Assembly (NCBI RefSeq): GCF_017874615.1
Contig: NZ_JAGIKV010000015.1
Coordinates: 1 to 63,889, forward strand
Source of the DNA: Paenibacillus xylanexedens
GTDB lineage: Bacteria; Bacillota; Bacilli; Paenibacillales; Paenibacillaceae
Reading direction: 5' to 3'
Length of the DNA: 63,889 bases
The notes below the pieces were generated by a model, which was not told where the DNA came from, ran no database searches, and saw only the letters and a list, made by a program, of their open reading frames with translations. A program made the translations under genes and the position numbers. Shown one piece after another: positions 1 through 8,094 of the stretch (the first letter of the stretch is position 1; each line of letters begins with the position of its first letter).

Positions 1-30
1 TCCTGAGCCAGGATCAAACTCTCCAATAAA
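1..30 (-). rRNA. 16S rRNA, 5' end only (partial)
   Basis: Read on the minus strand, these bases are the universal 16S start: the AGAGTTTGATCCTGGCTCAG site preceded by TTTATTGG, as in Bacillales. The gene runs leftwards out of the window, so only about 30 nt are present. The mature 5' end is inferred to be near position 30. Confidence 0.95.
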
Positions 31-168
31 GTATTGAAAAGAGCGATAAGCTCATTTTGAATCTGACGAGATTAAAAATCTCATTTGTGCTCCAGTCGAT
101 CCAAGCCAAGGCTTGTCTCGAACTTTCGCGTTCATTCTGCAAGCAGAACGTTTACTCACTCGTTGTTC

Positions 169-183
169 AGTTTTCAAAGATCA
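169..183 (-). promoter_or_regulatory. boxA-like antitermination site in rrn leader
   Basis: On the minus strand the leader contains TGATCTTTGAAAACT, which resembles the boxA antitermination motif found before rRNA genes in Bacillales. It lies about 45 nt downstream of the predicted promoter and about 140 nt upstream of the 16S start, as expected for an rrn leader. Confidence 0.6.
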
Positions 184-227
184 AACCTGTTTCGTTACCG
201 AGCGTTGTTCTCCTCAGCAACTTTTAT

Positions 228-256
228 ATCATAACACTTCCGAACCAACTTAGCAA
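228..256 (-). promoter_or_regulatory. rrn operon promoter
   Basis: A sigma-A type promoter on the minus strand: -35 TTGCTA (251-256), 17-bp spacer, -10 TATGAT (228-233). It points at the 16S gene through a leader of about 190 nt. No gene or other firm signal was seen between about 257 and 549, which is AT-rich and may hold further upstream rrn promoters that I could not define. Confidence 0.6.
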
Positions 257-549
257 GCTCTTTTTTTAAGTTTCTTTCGAAGCTTATTTGTTTTGCCTAG
301 CGACACTTTGTTTCTCGTGTTTTTTTGGCCGGAAATAGAATATATCATATACACAACACAATTACTACTTGTAAAATATCCCATCTGAAAACTGATTATA
401 TATTTGATTCAATCTCTTCATAATATCTCTTTTTCCAATGGCAATATCCTCTTACTATACCCTATATACACTCACCGGTCTAATCAATTTCAATATAGGT
501 TGTGAACAGACCCATTCAACATCATTACTGCTTTTCACTTTTTATACTT

Positions 550-1095
550 TTAGTCTCTGAACCTGCCCATCACTATCGTGTCGTGATACTGTCCATCCGT
601 GTGTCGCCGATCCTTTTTCAAAATCCCTTCGATCTCGAAGCCACTCTTTTGGTATAACTCGATTGCCTTTTCATTAAATGCCAGCACGTTCAACGTCATC
701 TTCTCTACACCAGTCTGGTCTGCCCATTCTATCGACTTCTCCAACAAGTTCTTGCCAATCCCATGCCCCCAGAACTCTCGGACTACACAAACGCCGAACT
801 CAACTTTATGGCAAAAGCGCTTCAGCACTGTACCTTCACATCGGGAGTATCCCACAACCTCCCCTGCCACTACAGCAACAAGGAATAGATTCCGTGACTT
901 CTCAGTGTCCAAATGGATGATCCGCCTAAACCCGGTTGCATCGATATACGCCTCGCCCTCTTCACGATCCATGTTCTCGGTTTCCCCATCGATTTGTACA
1001 CGTAGTGAAGACAAGGCCTCAGCATCCTTTTCCTCTGCCGATCTAATGGAGTAAGATAAGCCTTTAATGTAATATTCCTGCTGAACGATCATCAT
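550..1095 (-). CDS. GNAT family N-acetyltransferase
   Basis: Predicted acetyl-CoA dependent N-acetyltransferase of about 181 aa; the substrate cannot be told from sequence. The GNAT core shows in the acetyl-CoA binding segment (beta strand FGVCVV followed by the WGHGIGKNLL turn and helix, about residues 100-120) and the C-terminal NEKAIELYQKSGFE motif typical of the family. The frame opens at 1104, but the strong AGGAGGT at 1105-1111 directly abuts that ATG. The ATG at 1095 (or 1092) has proper 9-12 nt spacing and is preferred. It reads in the same direction as the upstream two-component genes, but a separate role is likely. Confidence 0.85.
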   Translation of the reverse strand: MMIVQQEYYIKGLSYSIRSAEEKDAEALSSLRVQIDGETENMDREEGEAYIDATGFRRIIHLDTEKSRNLFLVAVVAGEVVGYSRCEGTVLKRFCHKVEFGVCVVREFWGHGIGKNLLEKSIEWADQTGVEKMTLNVLAFNEKAIELYQKSGFEIEGILKKDRRHTDGQYHDTIVMGRFRD

Positions 1096-1146
1096 AAGAA
1101 CCATACCTCCTCTTCCGCTTTGTATAATTACTGTACCTGTATCACT

Positions 1147-2751
1147 CTACCCCACCTCAGACGGACTCTTTCCCGTAAGCATTTTGAACACTTGGCTGAA
1201 GTACGTCGCATTACGGAACCCCGTCATCTCGCTCACCTCATATACCATGTAATGTCCCGACTGCAACAGTTCCAATGCTCTCTGAATCCGGTACCCGTTC
1301 AAATAACTCACGAAATTCTCACCGGTCACCCTTTTGAACAGTTGACTCAGATACTTCGGATGTACAAACAGCCCCTTGGCTATCGCTTCAAAACTAATCT
1401 CTTCGGCGTAATGAAGCTCTACATACTGTTTCACCTGCTCGATAAGTTTATTGCTTTTCTTCTCGCCCATCTCCTTACGTATCTGTTCCAGCCAGTCGCA
1501 GATAATACGATCCATCCAGCTTACCAGATCATGCAAAGCATATTTCGATTGAATTTCACGCAGAAAATCACTCATCGCCAGCGGCGGCGCTAACATAGGA
1601 TGAAGTCGGTTCCAGCTATGCATCAACGTGTCAAACAGACTGACGGCCACAACCTGTACATCCTGTATCCCAACACATTTCCCCTCTTTCAGCAAAAGGC
1701 AAATATGGTGCCATACCTCTTCCGCCAGGTCAGGTCGAATATCCGCCCAAGCCTCATTCCATTGACGAAGCAATAATGAATAATCGGTCACACTTGGTTC
1801 TGCTTCCTCTGATGTTTCATAGTGGTAAATACGACTTCCACCTTGAAACTCTGCTGTTTCCACCGCTTCCCTGCTCTCGAGATAGGAATCTATCACCTCA
1901 CATGGGTGACTCTTGGATCTTCCGATTCCAGCACTCACTTCAATTTTCAGATACGTAAAGATCTGATCAATCATTCGCTCCACAAGTGGCAGGCATTCCT
2001 CCAGATGATCTTTATCTCCTAATAGAAGCAACACAAATACCTGATCCGAATAATCAACAATCTCTACCTGACCATTCATGCGCGCCGCTTGCTCCTTCAC
2101 CGTCTCCTGAATAATATCGGCCGCCCCATAGCGGAGAAGCTGCCAATCCCGTTCTTTCATTCGTGTCAAAAATACGGGTCGATTCAGTTGCAGACTAATG
2201 GCGCGTGTCTGTGAGGACATATGAATGCCTATATAGTCCATGCGCTCTTTAGGCAGCTCGTCTGCCCGATATCGCGTAGTCAGCAGTTCGTGAAGAAATT
2301 GTTTGCGCAAATACGGAAGTACCCGTCCAACCTCCTGCTTGTACGTCTGCTCCAGTCGCTCATGCCGCTCTCGGACATCTTGTTCCAGTAGCACCTCCCG
2401 CAGCACAGACTCAATCTCCTCAACCTCTGCCGGCTTCAGCAAAAAGTGATTTACCCCCCAGCGCATGGCTGCCCGGGCGTTCTCGAATTCGTCATATCCA
2501 CTAAGAATGATGATCGGCAAGTGGGGATGATCACGTCGCAACGTCTGTGTGATCTCAAGCCCAGTCATTCCCGGTAGATAGACGTCAGTCATAACCACAT
2601 CTGGATGCATGCGTTGAAACAGCTCCAGCGCATCCAAGCCATTGGAAGCAGTGCCTGCAATGCTGAGGCCCAGAGAAGGCCAATCGATATGATCTGTTAA
2701 TGCCTTTACAATATGAGGATCGTCATCAACAAGCATAATGGTCTTCATCAT
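1147..2751 (-). CDS. YesN-type response regulator, AraC family
   Basis: DNA-binding response regulator of 534 aa. An N-terminal receiver domain carries the acidic pocket (VDDD near residue 8) and the phospho-acceptor Asp56 in MTDVYLPG. A long linker domain follows, and a C-terminal AraC/XylS double helix-turn-helix occupies about residues 430-534 (GLFVHPKYLSQLFK, MTGFRNATYFSQVFK). Its start overlaps the stop of the sensor kinase by ATGA, so the two are translationally coupled. With the kinase it forms a YesM/YesN-like pair that probably switches on the adjacent transporter and GH105 genes in response to a plant-polysaccharide fragment (inferred from context). Confidence 0.93.
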   Translation of the reverse strand: MMKTIMLVDDDPHIVKALTDHIDWPSLGLSIAGTASNGLDALELFQRMHPDVVMTDVYLPGMTGLEITQTLRRDHPHLPIIILSGYDEFENARAAMRWGVNHFLLKPAEVEEIESVLREVLLEQDVRERHERLEQTYKQEVGRVLPYLRKQFLHELLTTRYRADELPKERMDYIGIHMSSQTRAISLQLNRPVFLTRMKERDWQLLRYGAADIIQETVKEQAARMNGQVEIVDYSDQVFVLLLLGDKDHLEECLPLVERMIDQIFTYLKIEVSAGIGRSKSHPCEVIDSYLESREAVETAEFQGGSRIYHYETSEEAEPSVTDYSLLLRQWNEAWADIRPDLAEEVWHHICLLLKEGKCVGIQDVQVVAVSLFDTLMHSWNRLHPMLAPPLAMSDFLREIQSKYALHDLVSWMDRIICDWLEQIRKEMGEKKSNKLIEQVKQYVELHYAEEISFEAIAKGLFVHPKYLSQLFKRVTGENFVSYLNGYRIQRALELLQSGHYMVYEVSEMTGFRNATYFSQVFKMLTGKSPSEVG

Positions 2752-4616
2752 TTTTCACCGTCCAGCCATAGATTTAATTGCTCGTCGGTCTCAATACGCG
2801 GCAGCGTAATAGTCACTTCCACGCCACCTGACTCTCTATCGCTCAGTTGAACGCCATACCTCTTCCCACAATAGAGCTGAATGCGCTGATGTACATTCCG
2901 TACACCGATGCCACACGTCTCTTCGAGTTTCCACCCCTCCGGCAAACCCCGCCCATTATCCGTGATACGAATGACGATATCCTCATGCGGGCCAACCTCT
3001 TCGTGCATATGCACCTGAATTCGAAGTGTGCCTTCTTCAGAGTGCCCGTGCATAACGGCATTTTCGATGAAGGGCTGCAAAATGATTTTGGGAATGTAAC
3101 AACCGCGAATATGCGGATCGATCTGCTCCTGATATTGAATGGAGAACGGCAGCCGCTCTGACTGGATGTTAACGTAGCAACGGGCATGTTCCAACTCATC
3201 ACGAACCCGTATAAACAATCTCCCTCCACTCAGTCCGATCCGTAACAGCTTACTGAGTTGTACAATCATGCGACTGATATCCTTGGCTTCGTAGTCAAGT
3301 GCGCGCCAGTGGATCATGTCGAGGGTGTTGTATAGAAAATGGGGTTTGATCTGGGCCTCAAGCAAGCCCGTCTGGGCTTCACGCTTGGCCCGGCTCTCAT
3401 CCTTCACCTGTTCCATCAGTGTTGTGAGCTGTGAAGCCATGTGATTAAAGCCATAAGCCAAGTGGGCATATTCCTCCGTAAACGAAAGTTGGACCCGGGT
3501 ATCGAAGTCCCCTTTCTCCAGTTGTCTCATTCGCTTGATTAATTGTCGCAAAGGTCGGATGATCTGCCTTACAAACAGATACGCAAGTACAGCCGAGCAT
3601 AACAGCCCCAGCACGGCGATGCCGAGGATCTGCCAGCCCGCTTGTCTGAGCGGAGATAACAGTGTATATACCGGAATAGTCTGTACAAGGCGCCACTGAA
3701 GCATGGCTGGCCTGGAGTACAGCACCAATTGAGCACCTCCAGGTTGGCCGGAAACTACTTCGTACCCGTCTGCACCATGCTGGACATGTTCCTGAATCCA
3801 TGCACTATCTATAATAGAAGAAGGTGAATTTACAGCTCCACCCGTTTCCTGTACTTTACTCGCTTCATTTCTTCGATCCGCTCGTTCCTTCTCCCCTGCT
3901 GGATCAACTCTCCCCATCTGCATTACGACATTACCAGCCGTATCTACCAACAGGACTTTTCCATCAAGCACCATGGGTACATCGGCAAACCTGCGTACGA
4001 TGTCCGCTCTACTCAGTCGAATGAGCACATAAGCAACCGTTCCGCCATGACTGTCGAAAATCCGCTGGGCGTATCCGACTAGGGATTGGCCCGATTCGTT
4101 CTCACGCAGCGGAACCCAAGCCGCATCAGCCTTTTCCAGCGTAGCAAACCAAGAGTCATGTGCGATGGTGTCCACCGGAAATATGCGATCAGCCATAGTC
4201 ACTGTCACTTCATTGAAGACATCCGTATACAGTTCAATGGAAGTGATGCCTTCACTCACGACCATGGTATGATCCAGAATTCGAGAGACCTCTCTCCGCT
4301 GGTGAATCTGTGCAAGCCTGCCCGTATCAGCCGTTTCGAGGAGACTGGACAGTTCCCGATTGCTTGCCAAAGCATAGGCAGTTCCGGTTACCCCTGTGAT
4401 GAAATCAAATCCCCGACGTGTGCTTTCGTTCAGAAGAGCCAGGCGTGCTTTGCTAATCTCGGCAAATGTGACCGCGGAGAAAGACTGATATGCCAGCCAG
4501 ACGACAACCGAGACAAGCAACAGGTTAAACGCAATAAAGCAAGTCACCATCAACGTGGAGAGCTTGCTTTGTTGCAGCTTTTGATTAATGAATGAAGACC
4601 ATCTTCCTTTCCTCAT
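2748..4616 (-). CDS. YesM-type sensor histidine kinase
   Basis: Membrane sensor kinase of about 622 aa. A transmembrane helix near residues 20-45 (FNLLLVSVVVWLAY), a large extracellular sensor domain, a second helix near 330-350 and a HAMP linker precede a HisKA_7TM/YesM-type kinase core. The phospho-acceptor His lies in QIKPHFLYNTLDMI and the ATPase has the ENAVMHG N-box and the DNGRGLP box. The frame is open further upstream, but that part overlaps the permease gene; the ATG at 4616 (MRKGRW), 28 bp after the permease stop, gives a normal N-terminus. Its ribosome binding site is weak. It is the partner of the AraC-type regulator with which it overlaps. Confidence 0.92.
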   Translation of the reverse strand: MRKGRWSSFINQKLQQSKLSTLMVTCFIAFNLLLVSVVVWLAYQSFSAVTFAEISKARLALLNESTRRGFDFITGVTGTAYALASNRELSSLLETADTGRLAQIHQRREVSRILDHTMVVSEGITSIELYTDVFNEVTVTMADRIFPVDTIAHDSWFATLEKADAAWVPLRENESGQSLVGYAQRIFDSHGGTVAYVLIRLSRADIVRRFADVPMVLDGKVLLVDTAGNVVMQMGRVDPAGEKERADRRNEASKVQETGGAVNSPSSIIDSAWIQEHVQHGADGYEVVSGQPGGAQLVLYSRPAMLQWRLVQTIPVYTLLSPLRQAGWQILGIAVLGLLCSAVLAYLFVRQIIRPLRQLIKRMRQLEKGDFDTRVQLSFTEEYAHLAYGFNHMASQLTTLMEQVKDESRAKREAQTGLLEAQIKPHFLYNTLDMIHWRALDYEAKDISRMIVQLSKLLRIGLSGGRLFIRVRDELEHARCYVNIQSERLPFSIQYQEQIDPHIRGCYIPKIILQPFIENAVMHGHSEEGTLRIQVHMHEEVGPHEDIVIRITDNGRGLPEGWKLEETCGIGVRNVHQRIQLYCGKRYGVQLSDRESGGVEVTITLPRIETDEQLNLWLDGEK

Positions 4617-4644
4617 GGAAAAATCAACTCGTTTCGTCTTGGAA

Positions 4645-5493
4645 TTACCCTTTGAGCCCAGAGGTCGCGATTCCTTCCACGAAGTACTTTTGACACACGA
4701 TAAATACGATAAAACATGGCACCAGCGACAACACCGACATGGCAAACATCGGACCCCAATCGGATTGAGAGCTGGAATCAAGGAACAGACGCAGACCCAG
4801 CGGTACGGTGTATTTGCTCACGTCACTCAAGTAGATCAACTGACTGAAGAAGTCGTCCCATGTCCACAAGAACGTAAAGATCATCGTGGTAACCAACGCT
4901 GGAAAAGCAAGTGGAATGATGATTTTGGTGTATATTTTCACAGGACCGCATCCATCAATGGTAGCCGCCTCATCCAGCTCTTTGGGCAATCCCCGGAAGA
5001 ACTGTACCATGAGGAAAATGAAGAATGCGTCGGTCGCCAACCATTTTGGCACGACAAGCGGCAGATACGTATTCACCCACTCCAGGTGGTTGAAAAGGAT
5101 ATACTGCGGGATCAGCGTCACATGATGGGGTAGCATGATCGTCATAAGCATCAGGCCAAAGCAGATGGCTTTGAAACGAAAATTCAGTCGGGCGAAGGCA
5201 TATGCCGCCATAGAGCAAGAGATAACATTGCCCAGCACGGCGCCAAGCGACAGGATGACAGAGTTGGTCAGGAAGCGGGAGAACGGATTACCCTGAATAC
5301 CCGACCAGCCATTCATGTAATTTTTCCAATTCCATTCCTGTGGCCAAAACCAGGTCTCTGTAAAGATCATATGTCCTGGTTTGAATGAGCTGCCCAGCAT
5401 CCAGAGGATCGGGTAGAGCATGACAAAGGCGATGCCTGAGATCAACACATGTTTGCTGACGACCCATGCTGTAGAGTTCCGTTGTCCAATCAT
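4645..5493 (-). CDS. Carbohydrate ABC transporter permease (YesQ/MalG type)
   Basis: Inner-membrane permease of 282 aa with six predicted helices. It contains the EAA loop that docks the ATPase (DEAATIDGCGPVKIY, about residues 180-195). The start overlaps the stop of the first permease by ATGA, showing a tight operon. No ABC ATPase gene is present in the locus; in Bacillales such importers commonly share the MsmX ATPase (established for related systems, inferred here). Gene order and family match B. subtilis YesQ, so uptake of rhamnogalacturonan-derived oligosaccharides is the best guess. Confidence 0.92.
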   Translation of the reverse strand: MIGQRNSTAWVVSKHVLISGIAFVMLYPILWMLGSSFKPGHMIFTETWFWPQEWNWKNYMNGWSGIQGNPFSRFLTNSVILSLGAVLGNVISCSMAAYAFARLNFRFKAICFGLMLMTIMLPHHVTLIPQYILFNHLEWVNTYLPLVVPKWLATDAFFIFLMVQFFRGLPKELDEAATIDGCGPVKIYTKIIIPLAFPALVTTMIFTFLWTWDDFFSQLIYLSDVSKYTVPLGLRLFLDSSSQSDWGPMFAMSVLSLVPCFIVFIVCQKYFVEGIATSGLKG

Positions 5494-6440
5494 GATTTCC
5501 CACCATCCTCATAGTGCACCCACAGCTTGCTGCTGCGGAATACGAGCAATGTAAATACGCCAATTAGGATCACCAGCACCCAGGCCATCGCGGAAGCATA
5601 ACCCATCTGAAAGAATGAAAATCCTTTTTTGTACAGATACAGAGAGTACATTAAGGTTGAGTTCACTGGTCCTCCGCTACCGTTACTGATGACAAAAGCC
5701 TGCGTGAACGATTGAAAGGACGTAATCAGCTGCATGACGAGATTGAAGAAGATAACGGGTGACAGAATCGGCAACGTTATATAGAAGAATCTCCGCAGGG
5801 GACCTGCACCATCTACCGCTGAGGCTTCATCATACTCGGGTGGAATCTGCTTCAGGCCTGCCAGGAAAATAATCATCGACGATCCGAACTGCCACACGGA
5901 TAACAGCACGATGGAGTACAGAGCATATTTCGGATTCGCTACCCAATCGGGCGCCTTAATGCCCACCATGGCAAGCACACTATTGAGTAGCCCGTCCCCA
6001 CCCAGCATTTTACGCCACAACATTGCAATCGCCACGCTACCTCCAAGCAATGTCGGGATGTAATACACCGTCCGGTAAATACCGAGCCCTCGAATCCCTT
6101 TGTTCAGCAACATCGCTACAAGCAGCGCGAAAATCAATTTGACCGGTACGGATACAGCGACATACGTGAAGGTGACTTTGAGCGACTGGGTGAACAGTTT
6201 ATCCGATGTAAACATCGTGGTGTAGTTATCCAGACCGACCCAGGAAGGGGCGCCCAAGATACTGTAATCGGTGAACGAAATGTACAAGGATACCAACATT
6301 GGACCTAAGGTGAGAAATAACAATCCGACAAGCCATGGGGCGAGAAATAGAAGTGCGGCTCCATTATGCGCATATCTCCGTTTGACTCGCCGGGTAGCTA
6401 CACGCTCGATTCGTGCTTGACTGACCTGTGATGTCGTCAT
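5490..6440 (-). CDS. Sugar ABC transporter permease (YesP/MalF type)
   Basis: Permease of 316 aa with six predicted membrane helices and an EAA loop (YDEASAVDGAGPLRRFF, about residues 205-220). It has a good ribosome binding site, GGGGAGG, about 9 nt before the ATG. It lies 47 bp after the solute-binding protein and overlaps the next permease by 4 bp. With that partner it forms the heterodimeric membrane channel of the importer. The N-terminus is basic and cytoplasmic (RRVKRRY). Confidence 0.92.
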   Translation of the reverse strand: MTTSQVSQARIERVATRRVKRRYAHNGAALLFLAPWLVGLLFLTLGPMLVSLYISFTDYSILGAPSWVGLDNYTTMFTSDKLFTQSLKVTFTYVAVSVPVKLIFALLVAMLLNKGIRGLGIYRTVYYIPTLLGGSVAIAMLWRKMLGGDGLLNSVLAMVGIKAPDWVANPKYALYSIVLLSVWQFGSSMIIFLAGLKQIPPEYDEASAVDGAGPLRRFFYITLPILSPVIFFNLVMQLITSFQSFTQAFVISNGSGGPVNSTLMYSLYLYKKGFSFFQMGYASAMAWVLVILIGVFTLLVFRSSKLWVHYEDGGKS

Positions 6441-6487
6441 CTTCGCAACCTCCCCGCAGAATTAGAAGTCTGAGACAGTTTCAATTA

Positions 6488-7828
6488 TTATTGAGTCGAT
6501 CCAAGCGTAGCCTTGGCTCCTTCGATAAACTGGGCAATGACATCTGGAGTATTGCCTTGACCGAAGGCGATCTGCTCGCTTGCGCTCTTGAAACTTGTGT
6601 CCACTTCAGCAAATCCTTGCGGGTACGGTGGATCAATCTCGCTGGAGTTCTTCGATACGGTGTCGATAAATTGGAAAATGACTTGTTCCGCTTCCGGCAG
6701 CGTAGGCTGCATCTGTTCACGAATGCTGGAATTGACCGGCACCCCACGTTCAGAACCAAGAATAGCGGTTGCTTCTGGATCATTGACCATGAAATCAATG
6801 AACATGGCAACTTCTTTGGGATGTTTTGTTTTGCCATAACCGGAGAGGAACTGGCCTGGTTTCAGATATTCACCGATTTGCTTTTCACCTACACCATGCG
6901 GGAGTACCTGTATGCCAAGCTTATGATCCTGGTTTTTGTTCACCTGCTGGAATGTCAGCAATTGATTGGACCATGCAAAATCCATGGCAGCTGTGCCCAG
7001 TGAGATCGGGCGTGTCTCCAGCGCATTGGTTGTGGATGCCGTTATCTCCGCTGTGGTCACTCCACCATTCTCGCGTAGTGCGCTCCACATATCGAACCAT
7101 TGTTGAAGCTCCTCGCTGGTAGCTGTCATTGTGCCACCATCAAACAATCCTTTCCCGGATTGCCGAATAAACACTTCAAACATGTTCGTTGTACCGGAAA
7201 TGTCTGCCGATCCAAAGAACCCCTCACCTTTGGCTGCGGCGATCTTGGTCGCCATATCCCCAAAATCCTTCCATGTCCAGCTCTCTTGTGGTTCTTCGAT
7301 ACCTAATTCCTGAAATACGGTGGCGTCATAGATGACACCTGGTGCGTTAACTCCGAGGGTAATTGCATATAATTTATCGTCAATCGAACCGGCTGTAATC
7401 ATGCTCTGATCATGATCCTCTGTCCGCAGCTCTTTACTCTCTGCAAACGGGGTCAGGTCAAGCAAGGCACCACGCCGGGCAAAGTCAGTCAAAAAGGCGT
7501 AATCCATCTGGATGATATCTGGTGCATTTGAACCGGCTACCTGTGTAGTCAACTTGTCAAAGTAACCATCCCAACCGGAATATTCAGGCTTAATGGTGAT
7601 TCCCGGATGTTTCTCTTCAAACAATTGGATCACTTTGGTCGTCAGATCATGTCTAGTCTGTGATCCCCACCAGGTCATGCGCAGTTCAATCTTGCCTGAA
7701 GAGTCTCCTTCACTTCCACTTGCTTCACCAGAAGAAGCCGGCTTATCAGAGGCCCCTCCCGAACAGGCTGTAGCGAACAATAACAGGGACAGGCAGAACA
7801 GGGTTACCCACTTTTTAGTGATCATCAT
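6488..7828 (-). CDS. Extracellular solute-binding lipoprotein (YesO type)
   Basis: Sugar-capturing lipoprotein of about 446 aa that delivers ligand to the two downstream permeases. It starts with a lipoprotein signal peptide whose lipobox LFATAC places the lipidated Cys near residue 20, then a Ser/Gly-rich tether and a family-1 binding fold (MTWWGSQTRH, YSGWDGYFDKL). The frame is open from 7957, but the ATG at 7828 is chosen because it gives a clean signal peptide and follows GGGGAGG. A promoter -10 and a cre-like site lie just upstream, so the gene can be expressed separately from the GH105 gene and may be repressed by CcpA. Confidence 0.92.
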   Translation of the reverse strand: MMITKKWVTLFCLSLLLFATACSGGASDKPASSGEASGSEGDSSGKIELRMTWWGSQTRHDLTTKVIQLFEEKHPGITIKPEYSGWDGYFDKLTTQVAGSNAPDIIQMDYAFLTDFARRGALLDLTPFAESKELRTEDHDQSMITAGSIDDKLYAITLGVNAPGVIYDATVFQELGIEEPQESWTWKDFGDMATKIAAAKGEGFFGSADISGTTNMFEVFIRQSGKGLFDGGTMTATSEELQQWFDMWSALRENGGVTTAEITASTTNALETRPISLGTAAMDFAWSNQLLTFQQVNKNQDHKLGIQVLPHGVGEKQIGEYLKPGQFLSGYGKTKHPKEVAMFIDFMVNDPEATAILGSERGVPVNSSIREQMQPTLPEAEQVIFQFIDTVSKNSSEIDPPYPQGFAEVDTSFKSASEQIAFGQGNTPDVIAQFIEGAKATLGSTQ

Positions 7829-7857
7829 AAATGAATTTCCTCCCCTTTTCACTTCTA

Positions 7858-7871
7858 TGGAATCGCTTACA
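7858..7871 (-). promoter_or_regulatory. Candidate cre (CcpA) site before the solute-binding gene
   Basis: The 14-bp TGGAATCGCTTACA matches the CcpA consensus TGWAANCGNTNWCA at 13 of 14 positions. It lies just downstream of a -10-like TACAAT (7878-7883, minus strand), where CcpA would block transcription. The -35 region is weak. Confidence 0.5.
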
Positions 7872-7955
7872 AAACCTATTGTATCGGTCCATTGCTGTGC
7901 ATGACATAAACAAAAGTAAGCTTTCCTGTCAAAAAAGTAAGGAGTTGAAGGAATC

Positions 7956-7987
7956 AAAAACCACCGGGAATGATATTCCCGGCGGTG
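7956..7987 (-). terminator. Terminator after the GH105 gene
   Basis: On the minus strand a GC-rich inverted repeat (CCGCCGGGAAT / ATTCCCGGTGG, 3-nt loop) is followed by TTTTT. It lies about 110 bp after the GH105 stop and ahead of the solute-binding gene, so the two are probably separate transcripts or only linked by read-through. Confidence 0.75.
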
Positions 7988-8094
7988 ATGTTCCCGTCTC
8001 AGATATGATTACGGGTATTCAACCGTACTACGTGGAGCAGAAGACAACTTGTTGTATAGGAACGATAGTATGAAAGTCAGACCTCGGTGGTCCG

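Noticed and set aside
336..400. Possible second rrn promoter around the TATGAT-like string
   Set aside because: The hexamer has no acceptable -35 partner at 16-18 bp.
4086..5133. Long plus-strand ORFs opposite the kinase and permease genes
   Set aside because: Shadow frames; the minus-strand products are unmistakable membrane proteins and kinase.
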